In this document: piece by piece, positions 1 to 11,186 of the stretch
Position numbering within the stretch: position 1 is the stretch's first letter
How the letters are laid out: every line of letters begins with the position of its first letter
NCBI GenBank assembly: GCA_930367215.1
Contig: OV884059.1
Span: 53,166,957-53,230,956 of the forward strand
From: Pollenia angustigena
Lineage: Eukaryota > Arthropoda > Insecta > Diptera > Polleniidae
Reading direction: 5' to 3'
Length of the DNA: 64,000 nt
The notes under the pieces: model-generated
What the model was told of the DNA's origin: nothing
Database searches by the model: none
The model's input: only the letters and a program-made list of their open reading frames with translations
Made by a program: the position numbers and the translations under genes

Positions 1-319
1 TATTTTGTAGGTGGTCACACTAAAGTAGATCCATAAACTATAAAATACACTTAAATCACTTTATTTCATAATCCTAAAGAAATAGTAAATTCCTAGAATA
101 AAACTAGGAAAATAAGTGTGAAAAATAAAACCAATAAGTTAATCACTTTAGTTTTATTTTTAAATTTTTTTTGTATTTAATATTAATTTTGTTTGTTTAT
201 TCCACAATGTTGCATATCGAATATTATTCTTAATTCCATACATTCTTAAATTGGTCAAATGTATGACTTTCTTTTTTATCTCCATTATTTATTGCTAACA
301 TACCTACCCGCTGTCTTCA
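1..319. other. AT-rich flank, no gene seen
   Basis: No ORF or recognisable motif is visible apart from the left arm (242-270) of an inverted repeat whose right arm lies beyond the Helitron. I see no host gene here. Confidence 0.6.
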
Positions 320-949
320 TCTATATATATAAAATTGTAACGTTACTGACTGACTGACTCACTGATTCATCATCGCACAGCCTAAACGCCTGAAGCTAGA
401 CACTTGAAATTTGGACCAGAGATTGGTCACTCCCCAAATCGATCCACTAAGACGGGATTTTTGGAAATTCGAATGTTTAGGGGGTAAAAAAGGGAAAATT
501 CGGTAACCTTATATCTCCAAAACTAAAAGAGATACAAAAAAATTTAATACCTATCGTAGTTCTTTAGAAAAATAAGCGGACAGTTGTCTGGTACTTTTTT
601 GAAATTCGGCCCTATTTGGGAGTAAACGTGTAAAATCTGAATTTTAGTACTTTTTTGACACCCCATCTATCTTTTGAACCAATTAACATAGAAACAAAGT
701 TAATACCGCATTCGAAACTTATCAAAAAAATACGAATATGAATTTGGTACTTTTTCGAAATTCGAACATTTAAGGGGTAAAAATCGTAATTATTTTTGGT
801 ACTTTTTTTAAAAAACATTTTTCTCCATTTTTTGAAATATTCGTACTAAATTATGGGCTGCCACTATAATACTGAAATTTTTTATACTTTAATGGGGTGA
901 AAAATAGTACCAAAAAGGGGGAATACAGGAAATTTGATATTTTACTTAA

Positions 950-1790
950 CTTTTTGGTATTTTTTAAATTATCGTTATGTTGGATCTAAAAACATAAGAT
1001 TCAACATGCAATGTCGTGAGAGGATAAGAATCTATGACGGAACTTTTTGGTACTTTTTTGTTCTTTAACTGGTACTTTTTGAATTTCCTTTAGTATTGGA
1101 CCTAGAAACATAAAATTCAATATGCAATGTCCTGGATGGATGAGAATCTATAAGAATGAACTTTTTGGTACTTTTTTATTCTTTGATTGGTACTTTTTGA
1201 ATTTCAGTTGGTATTGGACCTAGAAAGATAAAATTAAAAATGCAAGGTCCTGAGTGGATAAGAATCCATAAGAGGGAAGTTGTTGGTACTTTTTTTGTTC
1301 ATTAACTGGTACTTTTTGAATTTCCGTCAGTATTGGACCTAGAAACATAAAATTAAACATGCACGATCCTGTGTAAATGAGAATCTTTAAGTGGGATCTT
1401 ATTGGTACTTTTTTATTCGTTAGCTGGTACTTTTTGAATTTCCGTTAGTATTGGACCCAGAAACATGCAATTAAACATGGAAGGTCTTGAGTGAATGACA
1501 ATCTGTTAGAGAGATCTTTTTGGTACTTTTTCGTATTTTAACTGGTCCTTTTTTTAAATTTTCGCTAATGTTGGTATAATGAAAATAAAATTAAACCTGC
1601 ATGGTCCTGAGTGAATGAGAATCTCTAAAAGCGCTTATAGGTACTTTTTAGTTATTAAACTGGTACTTTTTGAATTTCCGTTAGTATTGGACCTAGAAAC
1701 ATAAAATTAAACATGCAAGCTCCTGAGTGAATGAGAATCTGTAAGAGGGATTTTTTGCTACTTTTTCGTTCTCTAACTGGTACTTATTCT
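950..1790 (+). repeat. Tandem array, ~118-120 bp unit (Helitron interior)
   Basis: About seven diverged copies repeat the landmarks TTGGTACTTTTT and AGTATTGGACCTAGAAACAT. The second landmark occurs near 1090, 1209, 1329, 1447, 1568 (degenerate) and 1682. No coding potential is preserved. Minisatellite interiors of this sort are common in insect non-autonomous Helitrons. Confidence 0.85.
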
Positions 1791-2325
1791 TGTTTATTAG
1801 AAAAATTCGCTAACCGTATATTTCCTAAACAAAAAGAAATACAAAAAATTGAATACTAATTATTGTTCATTAAAAAAAATAAACGGAGAGGTGTCTGGTA
1901 CTTTTTTAAAGGAAGGCCTTTTTGGGGTGTAAAAGGGTAAATAAATATTGTATCACATTTTTAGCTTATCTAAAAAATACAAAACAGGTTTGGACCTTTT
2001 TTTGAAATTCAAACGTTTAAGGTGTGAAAATCGTTCCTAATTTTTCTCAACATTTTTCTCCATCTCTATATAATATAAATTTGTAAAGTAACTGACGGAT
2101 TCATCATCGTACATCCTAAGCTCTTGAAGCTAAAAAGCTGACTTTTGGACCGAAGGTTGGCCTCTCGCCAAATCGATTCCGCTAACCTTAAAAATCCAAA
2201 ATTAAAGAGATCCAAAAAAATTTAAAACTTATTGTTGTTTGTTAAAAAAAATAAGGGGACAGGTGCCTGGTACTTTTTTGAAAATAAACTTTGGCATAAA
2301 AATATGTCCACGAAGAAAAAGGAGG

Positions 2326-2341
2326 CGCTAACGAAGTAGCG
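2326..2341 (+). other. Helitron 3' terminal hairpin
   Basis: CGCTA (2326-2330) pairs with TAGCG (2337-2341) across a 6-nt loop. The hairpin lies nine bases upstream of the CTAG terminus. In Helitrons this hairpin marks the rolling-circle termination site. Confidence 0.75.
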
Positions 2342-2391
2342 GGTTAAATGCTAGTAAAAAATAAAGTCATACATTTGACCAATTTAAGAAT

Positions 2392-3262
2392 TTCAACCAT
2401 ACGAATATGGCCTAATAAAATTCTTTAATTTGGCCCCTGCAGCGCGTAGGATGCTCCTAGATGGGTCAAATGTATGACCAACCCCACTTTATTGCGGAAT
2501 TTCGGTTTTTTAGTAATTTCAATATCCTAAACCGTTTTTGTGTTCCGCGAATATATGTTGTGCAACCTCCTACATTTTCGAAATAACTGCATATCTTGAA
2601 AACAAGAGCTAACCTAAAAAACGGTAAGCACCACCCGATTAAGCGTGCCCCAAGTAGGTTAAAACGCCAGGTGCTCGGCTTCTTTGTTTTATGCAAGTAG
2701 CACGGTGTAGGGTAGAAGGGGGACCATTCGCCATAGGGGCACATCTGCCATCAACGATTATCTTAAAAACGAAGATATCGTTTTTGTTACTTTAATCGTA
2801 ATTCTTTTCCTTTATCGATGATCTCTCAAAAGTTTACAGTTTCAGTTTACTTATGATCGAAGACAGACGTCATTATTTGTTTTTGTGAAACCCGCGAAAA
2901 AGAAAAAGAATTGATGTAAGAATATTTGTGACAAAATTCTTAATTTTTAATATCGATATTAATGAAAAAGAATTGAAAACTGTTCTTTTAAGAAATTCAT
3001 ATAAAAAATTTGACACAAATAAGCATTTGTGCATAAGACGCCTTCTGGGGCGCATTCGTCAAACCTCTGGTTATTTCGCCGGCGAATGTCCCCCCTGGGG
3101 TAGTTATCCAGTTGCAAATGTAGCCCCTAGGGGTCCATTAGCATGTGGAATTTACCGATAGGGGCAGATTAACCACCCGTAAATAAACCTTCGATATACG
3201 ATATACCGACGTTGTCTAACATTCCATTCCGGAAAGCTTTTGTTGTTGAAAATATATGCAAG
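2392..3262. other. Unassigned AT-rich stretch
   Basis: The short ORFs here (around 2466-2744, 2873-3055 and 2928-3161) have no recognisable domain and overlap on opposite strands. Part of the stretch (2490-2690) is a dispersed repeat with a relative at 6225-6345. I see no supported gene. Confidence 0.5.
2490..2690. repeat. Dispersed repeat, copy 1
   Basis: Two landmarks are shared in the same order with 6225-6345: TTTTAGTAATTTCAATA, and AGGTTAAA followed by CGCCAG and CGGCTT. The copies differ in internal length. The family is unknown to me. Confidence 0.55.
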
Positions 3263-3490
3263 GGGTTTGAAAAAACTGGAACTAGCCCATTCAATAGACA
3301 AATATTTTCTTAATCAGATTTCGTAAACGAACCACGTGATGAACATCCAACAGCTGATAATGAACCAAGCCTTCAACATAACGTAATTGACCATTAAATA
3401 ATTGAACGAGCTGTCACACCTCCAGCTCTACTGAAAACAACAGAACAAGTTCGTCCACTTCCCAAAAAAATATTCCATCTAAAGAAGAGA
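3263..3490 (+). pseudogene. pogo/Tigger-type transposase, C-terminal remnant
   Basis: From 3263 the frame reads GFEKTGTSPFNRQIFS, a stop, then SDFVNEPRDEH, and ends with a segment containing VTPPALL and VRPLPKK. The order KTG-x-x-PFNRQIFS, D-F, then a short linker and R-P-L-P-K is typical of the end of the CENP-B/Tigger/Jerky-like DDE transposase family. The catalytic DDD core is absent. In-frame stops (after IFS and after VIDH) show it is dead. The downstream 412/mdg1-like LTR begins 25 bp later and may have truncated it. I infer the family from the C-terminal motif only. Confidence 0.55.
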
Positions 3491-3514
3491 TAAAAAAAAA
3501 ACTAAGAAGCACAC

Positions 3515-4188
3515 TGTAGTGTGTTTGTCAAAACGCATCACAACTACCTAAAAACAATGTGTAGTGTGTTTATTATAACACAACCACCCAACAACAACAC
3601 AAAATTCTTTATTTAATTTTAATTCAACATGAAACCACTTGGCCAACTTTTAAGTGAGACCACACATAAGACAATTGTTTATGTGCACAAGCAAAAGGCA
3701 TTGCAAGCAAATTAACTAAATACATTGCATTTGGAATATTACGATGGATAATATTTCAAAACACAAATGCAAGCATTTAGAAAAAAGGCAATGAGTAATA
3801 TTTTGGGTAAACATTAAAGTAAACAAAAGATTGAATGAAAACGAAAATAAGGGATTAAGCAAGAATTGAGTTAAAACATTGACCAATCAAAATCTAGTGT
3901 TTTGACTCAATAAGCCACACCGTAGGTTAGAAAGAATAATACATAACATTGATATAAGAACTGTAAATAATTTAAATTTGGTATAAATAGTTGTAAGATT
4001 TGGAAATAAAAATCAGAATACTTTTTAGTTTAAACGAATTAACTAGTTTTCTCATTATATTCTACCCGAGCACTCAAAAGGTGCTTAGAAGAATCAAAAC
4101 GTGTTGCAGCTAGAAGCAACATTCTAAAAATCTAGCAAAAACAAAAATAATACTTTATATGGCGATCCTGCCATAATAATACTTTATA
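3515..4188 (+). repeat. 5' LTR of 412/mdg1-like element
   Basis: Starts TGTAGTGTG and ends CTTTATA immediately before the primer site. The last 29 bases, including a primer-site-like TGGCGATCCTGCC, repeat the preceding segment in tandem, so the LTR carries an internal copy of the PBS start. It also contains a TATA box and an AATAAA signal. Confidence 0.9.
3981..3990 (+). promoter_or_regulatory. LTR TATA box
   Basis: GTATAAATAG lies within the LTR, about 20 bp upstream of an AATAAA signal (4005-4010). The same arrangement recurs in the 3' LTR near 11654. It is the likely Pol II core promoter of the element. Confidence 0.5.
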
Positions 4189-4204
4189 TGGCGATCCTGC
4201 AGAC
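4189..4204 (+). other. Primer binding site (tRNA-Arg type)
   Basis: TGGCGATCCTGC directly follows the LTR. The initial TGG would pair with the CCA end of a tRNA. The match to the tRNA-Arg-type site of 412/mdg1 elements is partial, and the second element in this window (PBS 27551-27566) has the classical form. Confidence 0.65.
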
Positions 4205-4305
4205 CACGATCCTGCCAATTTTGAAGTCAAAAAATATTTTCTTTCAATAATTATTAGAATTCAACAAATTTCTTTGTTCTTACGTTAAACATTTTTGAAT
4301 TTTTG

Positions 4306-4677
4306 ATGTCGTTCGAAACAACTCCATCACAAGAGGAGATAGAAAAAATTTTCTCTAAGTATTATTTAGAACAATACATACCGGAAGGAGGTACAGAAGA
4401 TTACCCCGAATATACTCCAACATCGATAAATTATGGACCTAAGCCAATAACAATAGAATAGTATAAAAGGAGGACATCAGCTAAACCGGCACCACAGGAA
4501 ATAAACACCCCAAAGAAAACCAAAAGAGGTGGGAAAAAGCTGCGTCTAAAAAACGATAAAAGGGACATTCGACGACTAATGGTCATAGTTTCTGGCGAGG
4601 AGAAACGACAACTGTATAAAAAACTCCGCCAATTGGAACAATGGGCAAAACCGAGTCCAAAGAAGAACAAAAAGTAA
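4306..4677 (+). pseudogene. Small leader ORF of 412/mdg1-like element
   Basis: The ATG at 4306 opens a 124-codon frame with an acidic first third and a strongly basic remainder (KKTKRGGKKLRLKNDKRD). It is broken by one in-frame TAG at 4459-4461. It lies between the primer site and gag and overlaps the next small ORF. Elements of this group carry short leader ORFs of uncertain role. I do not recognise a domain. The basic part could bind RNA, which is inference only. Confidence 0.4.
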
Positions 4678-4856
4678 CAATCAATGAGAACATAAACGGT
4701 GGTACAATCAACAACAACCAAAACATGGAGCTAGGTAGTCTTATTAGAGTCGACACTTTTATCTTAATTTGTGTATTAACAACAATATATTTAATTTATA
4801 GATTAAATAAGTATTTTATGAACTATGTACAAAAGAAAGCTGTTGTACAGGTATAA
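4641..4856 (+). CDS. Small ORF with one predicted membrane segment
   Basis: This 71-codon ATG-initiated frame overlaps the end of the preceding leader ORF in another frame. Residues 1-35 are polar and Asn-rich. Residues about 40-55 (FILICVLTTIYLIYRL) are a good single transmembrane helix, followed by a short basic tail. It lies in the retrotransposon leader, just upstream of gag. No family is recognised. It could be chance or a leader-encoded membrane peptide. Its intactness inside a decayed element is mildly surprising. Confidence 0.35.
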   Translation: MGKTESKEEQKVTINENINGGTINNNQNMELGSLIRVDTFILICVLTTIYLIYRLNKYFMNYVQKKAVVQV

Positions 4857-4916
4857 GGGAAATTTTATATATTTTTTTTTTTTACCAATTTAACAAAATA
4901 AAAATTTAAATCTCAT

Positions 4917-5363
4917 ATGGAAACAATATTCAGTAGACTAGAAAAATTAATTATAAATTTTAAAAAAACAGGAATTAGAGGATATAAAGAATCAACGTTG
5001 TTAATTAAATTAGAAGAGTTAGATCTACTTAAGAAAGAATTTATTGACTTGGTAGAGACAAAGGTAGTAACAGCTGACATAGCAAGGAATACCGAAAAAT
5101 TTGAAAAATACTATTATAAAGCAAAAACACTTTTCGAACAAGCCCTTGATATAGAAAAACCTATTTGTATAGAGAAACCCATCTGTCAAGAACAAAAATT
5201 AGTAAATATGGCAAATTTTAATTTAGAAACCGCGATAAAGGTAATACCTGAGTTCACAGGGAATTACAAAGAATTGAGTACTTTCCTTACAATTGTAGAA
5301 CTGGTTAACAATACTTTGGCATCAGACCAAAAACCTATTCTATTAACGTTTGTTTACAATTAG
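4917..5363 (+). pseudogene. gag: gag, N-terminal half (412/mdg1-like)
   Basis: The ATG at 4917 opens a Lys/Glu-rich helical region. It continues into NFNLETAIKVIPEFTGNYKE, the capsid start motif (PEF-x-G) typical of Ty3-class Gag. The frame stops at 5361-5363 and the rest of Gag resumes after about 1.15 kb. The product would have formed the particle shell. It is interrupted and cannot give full-length Gag. Confidence 0.7.
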
Positions 5364-6516
5364 GCTTGCCAACCGTACTTTATAATAAAGTATTGTACGT
5401 TATTTCGAGTAATTGTACTCTATACTTTATGAGAATAATAAAGTACGCGAAAATACTTTATTTCGCATGATTAGATTTATCTAGAATTCAAAATAGATTC
5501 AGGTTTTATTAGTCAAGGTTTTATTAGTCATTAAATTATAATACTTATTGTACAAGTTTTTTTTTAGAAAAACTAAAGAACAACTAATTAATATTAGTCA
5601 GGGCCATTTGTTGATGTTTTTTATATTGGCAGGACAATTTTTCCAACAGCACTATTTCACTTGTTTGTTTTGTTTGAGTATAATAACTGCCTGTTTTTAA
5701 AAAACAAGTGCAAAACTCTTTCAAATTTCTGCCTGCTTTTAGATCGCGAGCACAAACTAAAATTTAAAACATAATTTCAAAATTTCCATTCCTTAAGGGG
5801 GCTCCCATACAAAATGTTTAATACAGACTAGAAATATATTGAAGAAAACGTACCATAACAGCCAAGGAGTCGCCTTTACAATTTCTCGAGATATACTTGC
5901 CCCTTATCACCACTTCTTAAGGGGCTCCATACAAATATTGCGTTTTATAAAATTTTTAAATAAAAATAAAATTTTTCGACTTTTGCGAATAAAATCAAAA
6001 GTTGTTAACAGATTTTAATCATTAACATATAGCTTGTTTTGTTTGATAGTTTGTTTTTTTATGTCTGAAAAAAATTAGAAGCATAGCTGTAACTTTTTAT
6101 AGAATTTTAACAAACAAACAAAAATTTCGAAATGTTTGCTAAAAAATTATTTTTGTTGCCAAAAAAAAAAACAAAAATAAATAAAAATATGTTTCTAAAA
6201 CGACTGCGTATGTTAGATTTAACGTTTAAAGGAAATTTTATTTCGAATTTTCGTTTTTATTTTAGTAATTTCAATAAACTGAAACGTTTTTGAACAGGTA
6301 TTGGATTCAGCGTACCCGAATTAGGTTAAAGCGCCAGTTGCCCGGCTTGTCTCAAAAAAGTGTCAAATTCTAGCACAGTGTTATTGTTTGATAAACCTTG
6401 CGAAAAGCAAAAAAAAAAACGTTTTTAAATATAACGATAAAAAGAAATATTTAATTGTACTTTATATTTATACTGTGTACTTTTTTTTCTTAACCTTTAA
6501 TAATCAATGTACTTTA
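5364..6516. other. Unassigned insertion inside gag
   Basis: About 1.15 kb of very AT-rich sequence separates the two gag halves. It begins with palindromic GTACTTTATAATAAAGTA-like DNA and includes TTAAGGGG(G)CTCC motifs near 5795 and 5918. It also carries the second copy of a dispersed repeat (6225-6345). There is no ORF with a recognised domain. I could not find a convincing TSD or terminal inverted repeat, so the type of insertion is unknown. Confidence 0.5.
6225..6345. repeat. Dispersed repeat, copy 2
   Basis: Shares ordered blocks with 2490-2690 (TTTTAGTAATTTCAATA, then AGGTTAAA, CGCCAG and CGGCTT). Its presence inside the gag insertion indicates a mobile or chimeric repeat. Confidence 0.55.
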
Positions 6517-7346
6517 ATTGCAACAAAAAAAGTTGGGAACCCTATTTACAATGCAAAATTGACAAATTTAGTAAGAACATCATTGGGGATATCGGTACCA
6601 ACAACTTTTGAAGAGTTAAAAACGCTACTTTCTAGCAGATATAAAACGACAAAGACCGTTTTACACATACAGGCTACTCTTAGCACTTTTTCACAGAAAA
6701 GCATGAATGTGAACACGTACCATGAGAAACTTTTTAATTTGATAGCCGAACTGAACGAGCTACAAATTAAAGAGATACAAAACTGTAATACTACACAGTC
6801 TAATACTATCAAACAGCTAAATGAAAGTTATGCATTAAATGTATTTAAAAATGGTTTGAATGCAAAACTTAAACCAACAATTTTTGCATCAAGACCCAAG
6901 AATCTCAATGAAGCCCTACAATTAGCCTTAGAACTAGAAAAAGAATTCTCTAGCAACAATGGACATGTGCTATATTTTTCGGATTATAGAAATAGAAAAG
7001 ACAACAGAAGAAATACGAACAATACCAATAGGTACGACAACAATAATTATGAAAACAGAGGAAATAATTTTAGCCCCAACAATAACCGCTATAGCAATAA
7101 TAGAGTGAATAATAATAATAATAATAATAACAGACCATTTAACAGCAACCATTTAACAATAACAACAGAACAAATCAGAGAAATACGAATGCTAGTAACA
7201 GAACTCATAATTATAATAACAATAATAGAAATAACAGTCAAAATACCCGTAGAAATGTACACATCGTACAGGAAAACTACCAAATTCCGGATGTGAGTCA
7301 AGGAACTGCACAAACCCACCATCCGGAGGACCAACAAGAAGATTAA
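6517..7346 (+). pseudogene. gag: gag, C-terminal half (412/mdg1-like)
   Basis: The frame from 6517 encodes the capsid C-terminal region (TTFEELKTLLSSRYKTTKTV, then a FSQK...Y-x-x-K-L helix). It ends in an Asn/Arg-rich tail instead of a CCHC knuckle, as in other 412/mdg1-type Gags. A frameshift near 7155 in the Asn-codon repeats moves the tail into another frame, which ends at 7344-7346. It overlaps the start of the pol frame by a few codons, consistent with Gag-Pol frameshifting. Confidence 0.7.
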
Positions 7347-8862
7347 GTAACGTTTTCCAAATATCAAATAGTTTAACAAATTTTATAAACTTAAACTTAG
7401 GCAATAATGTAATACTTACATTTTTAATATACACAGGAGCAGACATCTCTTTGTGTAAACCGAACAAATTAAAGGAAGATTCGATAAACATAGACAAGGA
7501 ACAATCAAGTAGTTTTACAGGAATAATATCAGAAAAAATTAAATCTATAGGAACATCAGAACTAGATTTTATTATAAACAATATAAGTAAAAAACATAAA
7601 TTTCACATAATTGACAAAAATTTTCCAATACCAACTGACGGAATTTTAGGAAGAGATTTCTTTACGAAGTTCTTATGCAAGATTGACTATGAAACATTTA
7701 CAATAACACTTACTTTAGAAAATGAGGAAATTACAATACCTATGAAATCATGGATAAACAGAAATTATTGCATAGAAGTAGAAAAAAGATCAGTAAGTAT
7801 TCATCCTATAAATTTAAACATTAAAGAAGATAGCATAATTTTAAACAAGGAAATTCAACCAGGAATATTCGTTAGTAATACAATAGTACCAGGAAATGGA
7901 TATCACCATGTCAAAATATTAAACACAACAGAAAACGATGTAGTTTTAGAAAACATTAATTTTGAAATAGAACCATTAAAAAATTACATTTTGGTAACAC
8001 AATCACACAGAACAAACAAAAGAAATGTTAAAACGGAAAGATTTAAAAAGTTACTTGATATTTTAAAAATTGACGTTAATGACGAGAAAGCAAAAACGGA
8101 ATTAATAAAAATCTTTGAAAATTACCAGGATATTTTCCACTTAGAAGGAGAGACACTAACTTCAAATAATTTTTATACACAAAGCTTGAAGGTTTCAGAC
8201 AATACGCCAGTATATATTAAAAATTATAGATTACCACACACACAATATGATGAAATAAATGAACAGGTACAAAAATTATTAGAGGATGATGTAATAGAAC
8301 CATCAAATAGTGCATATTGGTAGTACCAAAAAAGAGCGAAACCGGAAAAGAAAAATGGAGACTAGTAGTAGATTTTCGACAACTTAACAAAAAGATAGTG
8401 AACGATATATTTCCATTAACAAGGTTAGAAGATGTTTTAGATCGTCTGGGAAGAGCTAAATATTTTTCCACTTTAGATATGACTAGCTCATTCCATCAAA
8501 TAAATTTAGACGAGGATTCAAGGAATTTAACTGCATTTTCAACTAGTAATGGTCATTATCAATTTAAAAGACTACCATTTGGTTTGAAAATTTCATCCAA
8601 TAGTTTCCAAAGAATGTTAACAATAGCACTTAGTGGACTAGATTCCAAAGCATTTTTATATGTAGACGATATTATTTTATTTGGTTGTAGTTTAAAACAC
8701 CACAATGAAAATCTTATTAGAGTATTTGAACGCTTGTCAAAATACAATTTGAAATTAAATGCATCAAAATGTGTATTTCTAAAATCAGAGGTAATTTATT
8801 TAGGTCACCAAATCACAAAAAAACGGCATACGAACAGATCCTTCAAAACACAAAGCTATTGA
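7331..8862 (+). pseudogene. pol: pol part 1: protease and reverse transcriptase
   Basis: The frame overlaps the gag end and reads LTFLIYTGADISL. The expected catalytic D-T-G-A is Y-T-G-A here (Tyr codon at 7430-7432), so the protease would be dead. ILGRDFFTKF follows. Reverse transcriptase follows with a frame break near 8320. Motifs seen are VPKKSETGKEKWRLVVDFRQ, LDMTSSFHQI, LPFGLKISSNSFQ and the catalytic YVDDIILFG. A second frameshift near 8820 ends the frame just after YLGHQITK. Related to 412/mdg1 Pol. Non-functional. Confidence 0.8.
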
Positions 8863-11036
8863 AAAATACCCAATTCCAAAAGACAAAGACGAAGTTAAAA
8901 GATTTGTAGCATTCTGTAATTACTACAGACGTTTCATAAAGAATTTCGCTGAGATCACAAAATGCCTAAATGATCAAACTAAGAAAGGAAAAGAATTTGA
9001 ATGGACAGAAGAATGTCAAAAAGCTTTTAACGTACTAAAAACAAAATTAATTAACGCACCAATATTAAGATATCCTGATTTTGAACAACCATTTATTTTG
9101 ACTACTGACGCATCAAACTATGCATTAGAAGCTATATTGTCACAAGGGAAAATAGGAGAAGATTTACCGATCTCTTACGCAAGCAAAACATTAGGAAAAC
9201 ATGATTTAAATAAACCAGTAATTGAGAAAGAACTTCTTGCTATACATTGGGGTATAGAGTTTTTTAGACCCTATTTATTTGGTCAAAAATTTATTGTAGT
9301 AACAGACCATAGACCACTTGTTTCACTTTTTTCTCATAAAAATCCTTCATCAAAATTAACTCGTATAAGAATAGATTTGTCAGACTATGATTTCGAAATT
9401 ATTTATAAAAAAGGAAAAATAAATACTAACGCGGACGCTTTATCTAGAATAAAACTAGATTCTGACATGTTAAAGAATATGATTCCTGTAGAAGATGATA
9501 ATAGTAAACCATCTAAAATTCTAGTAACAACACGTGGAATGAAAGCAAAGGAAATTTCTAATAATGAGGTAATAAATAATGATAGTAACATATCCCAAGG
9601 CCAACATAAAAATCATATGTGGGAATGTACATCTTTACAAGATATAAAGAATATTCGCGAATTTAAATTTAATATTATTAGAACCGGTGCAAGAAATATA
9701 AAAGATGGACCTAAAGATGGTACCATAGAAAGTAAAGATAACAGCTTTGTAATGAATATTAATGAAGATCTAGCAAAATACGTTTTGTCTCTAGAGAAAT
9801 TGATTATTTATATACATAAGCAGAATATAAAAAATCTCGCTTTATCATGCGAAGATAAAATTTTTGAGCTCATATCAATTGAATATTTAAATAAAACTTA
9901 TAATGAGGTATACCAAAGAATATTGAAATCAAATAAGTATAGAAATTTCGAATTAAACATCATATTATATACACCTTTGCAATATATTACAAATAAGAAA
10001 TCACAAATGAACATCATAAAAGAATTCCACAATTCGCCATTATCAGGACACTTCGGTATTAGAAAGACAGTACTGAATTTAAAACAACGTTATGTATGGA
10101 AAAATATGCGAAAGATGGTTAGAGATTACATTAACAAATGCGATTAGTGCCTAAGAAATAAACAAACAAAGTATATTAAAGAGAAAATGATTGTAACAGA
10201 AACACCTAGCACAAGTTTTGAGACAATACAAATAGATACAGTAGGACCTTTAAGAATGTTAAATGGTTACAGGTATATACTGACAATGCAGTGTGAATTG
10301 ACCAAAATGTAATAGCACACCCAATCGAAACAAAAGAAGCTAAAAACATTGCTAAAACATTAGTTGAACAGTTCATCTTAAAGTATGGATGTTTTAAAAT
10401 CTTAAAATCTGATAGAGGTACTGAATTTAACAATGAATTGTTAAAAGAAGTTTGCAATTTACTTCACATAAACCAAACATTTTCAGCACCATATCACCAC
10501 CAATCCATAGGCTCTGTTGAACGAAATCATCGTGTGTTGAACGAATATTTACTTAATTTTGTAGATGACTATGAATGGGACAAATGGGTACCTTTCTATA
10601 CATTCGCTTACAACACAATACCACACATTGACACTAACTACTCACCTTATGAATTAATTTATGGTAAACTTGCAACTTTACCCACAGACAAAATAAACGA
10701 CACTAACACAACATTTATGACATTGAAAATTACGCTAATGAAGTCAAATTAAGATTGAAAAAATCCTTGGAAAACGCTAGAAAACTAATAGAATTATCTA
10801 AACAAAACTCAAAAGAAATTTATGACAGAGATATAAATAACAGTAACTTTAAGAAAGGAGACTTAGTATTAATAAAATTAGAATCTAGAAAAAAAAATCA
10901 AAGCCCATACAAGGGACCATATGAAATAATAAAAAGATAAGGAGTAAATTCTTTATTAAAAGTAGACAATATTGAAAAAATTTATCATAATAATATACTT
11001 AAATTATATAAACCTAATGTTACAAATAAACAATAA
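8822..11036 (+). pseudogene. pol: pol part 2: RNase H and integrase
   Basis: After the frameshift, the connection domain (FVAFCNYYRRFIKNF) leads into RNase H (TTDASNYALEAILSQ, IEKELLAIHWGI, VVTDHRPLVSLF, NADALSRI). A linker is followed by the HHCC region (FHNSPLSGHFGIRKTV) and the integrase core (QIDTVGPL, SDRGTEFNNEL, HHQSIGSVERNHRVLNEY). In-frame stops occur at 10147 and near 10310, and the frame breaks again near 10735-10755. The tail has a GPY/F-type motif (KNQSPYKGPYEIIKR) before a stop near 10938. The last short stretch reaches about 11036. Confidence 0.8.
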
Positions 11037-11175
11037 GAAATATAATTGTAAGATGATAAGACATTTTTACTTTTAACTACTTACTGATATAACATGTATA
11101 ATCATATATTTTTACAAACACAAGTATTTTTAAGATTAAATTCATTTCATTTCATAAATTCATAAATTCAATCTT

Positions 11176-11186
11176 AAGGGCAGAGG
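11176..11186 (+). other. Polypurine tract
   Basis: AAGGGCAGAGG immediately precedes the 3' LTR, as expected for plus-strand priming. Confidence 0.65.

Larger units (their letters stand above)
320..2354 (+). mobile_element. Non-autonomous Helitron
   Basis: The element begins with TC (320-321) after an A and ends with CTAG (2351-2354) before a T. This is the A|TC...CTRR|T insertion signature of Helitrons. A perfect 5-bp stem (CGCTA/TAGCG, loop ACGAAG) lies nine bases from the 3' end, as expected of the Helitron termination hairpin. No Rep/helicase ORF is present, so movement would depend on another copy. The body is mostly tandem repeats. The head sequence (about 320-400, a run of TGAC repeats then GATTCATCATCG) recurs in degenerate form at about 2062-2110, which suggests an internal duplication or a nested relative. 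Confidence 0.8.
242..2391. repeat. 29-bp inverted repeat split by a Helitron
   Basis: Positions 242-270 and 2363-2391 are perfect 29-bp reverse complements. The Helitron at 320-2354 sits between them. Without it, the arms would lie within about 60 bp of each other, as in a palindromic MITE or foldback. A third partial copy of the arm core lies at about 2463-2478. No transposase superfamily can be assigned, because no clear TSD is visible. Confidence 0.6.

Noticed and set aside
2928..3161. 77-codon plus-strand ORF as a host gene
   Set aside because: No domain, no coding-like composition, and overlapped by an equally long ORF on the other strand.
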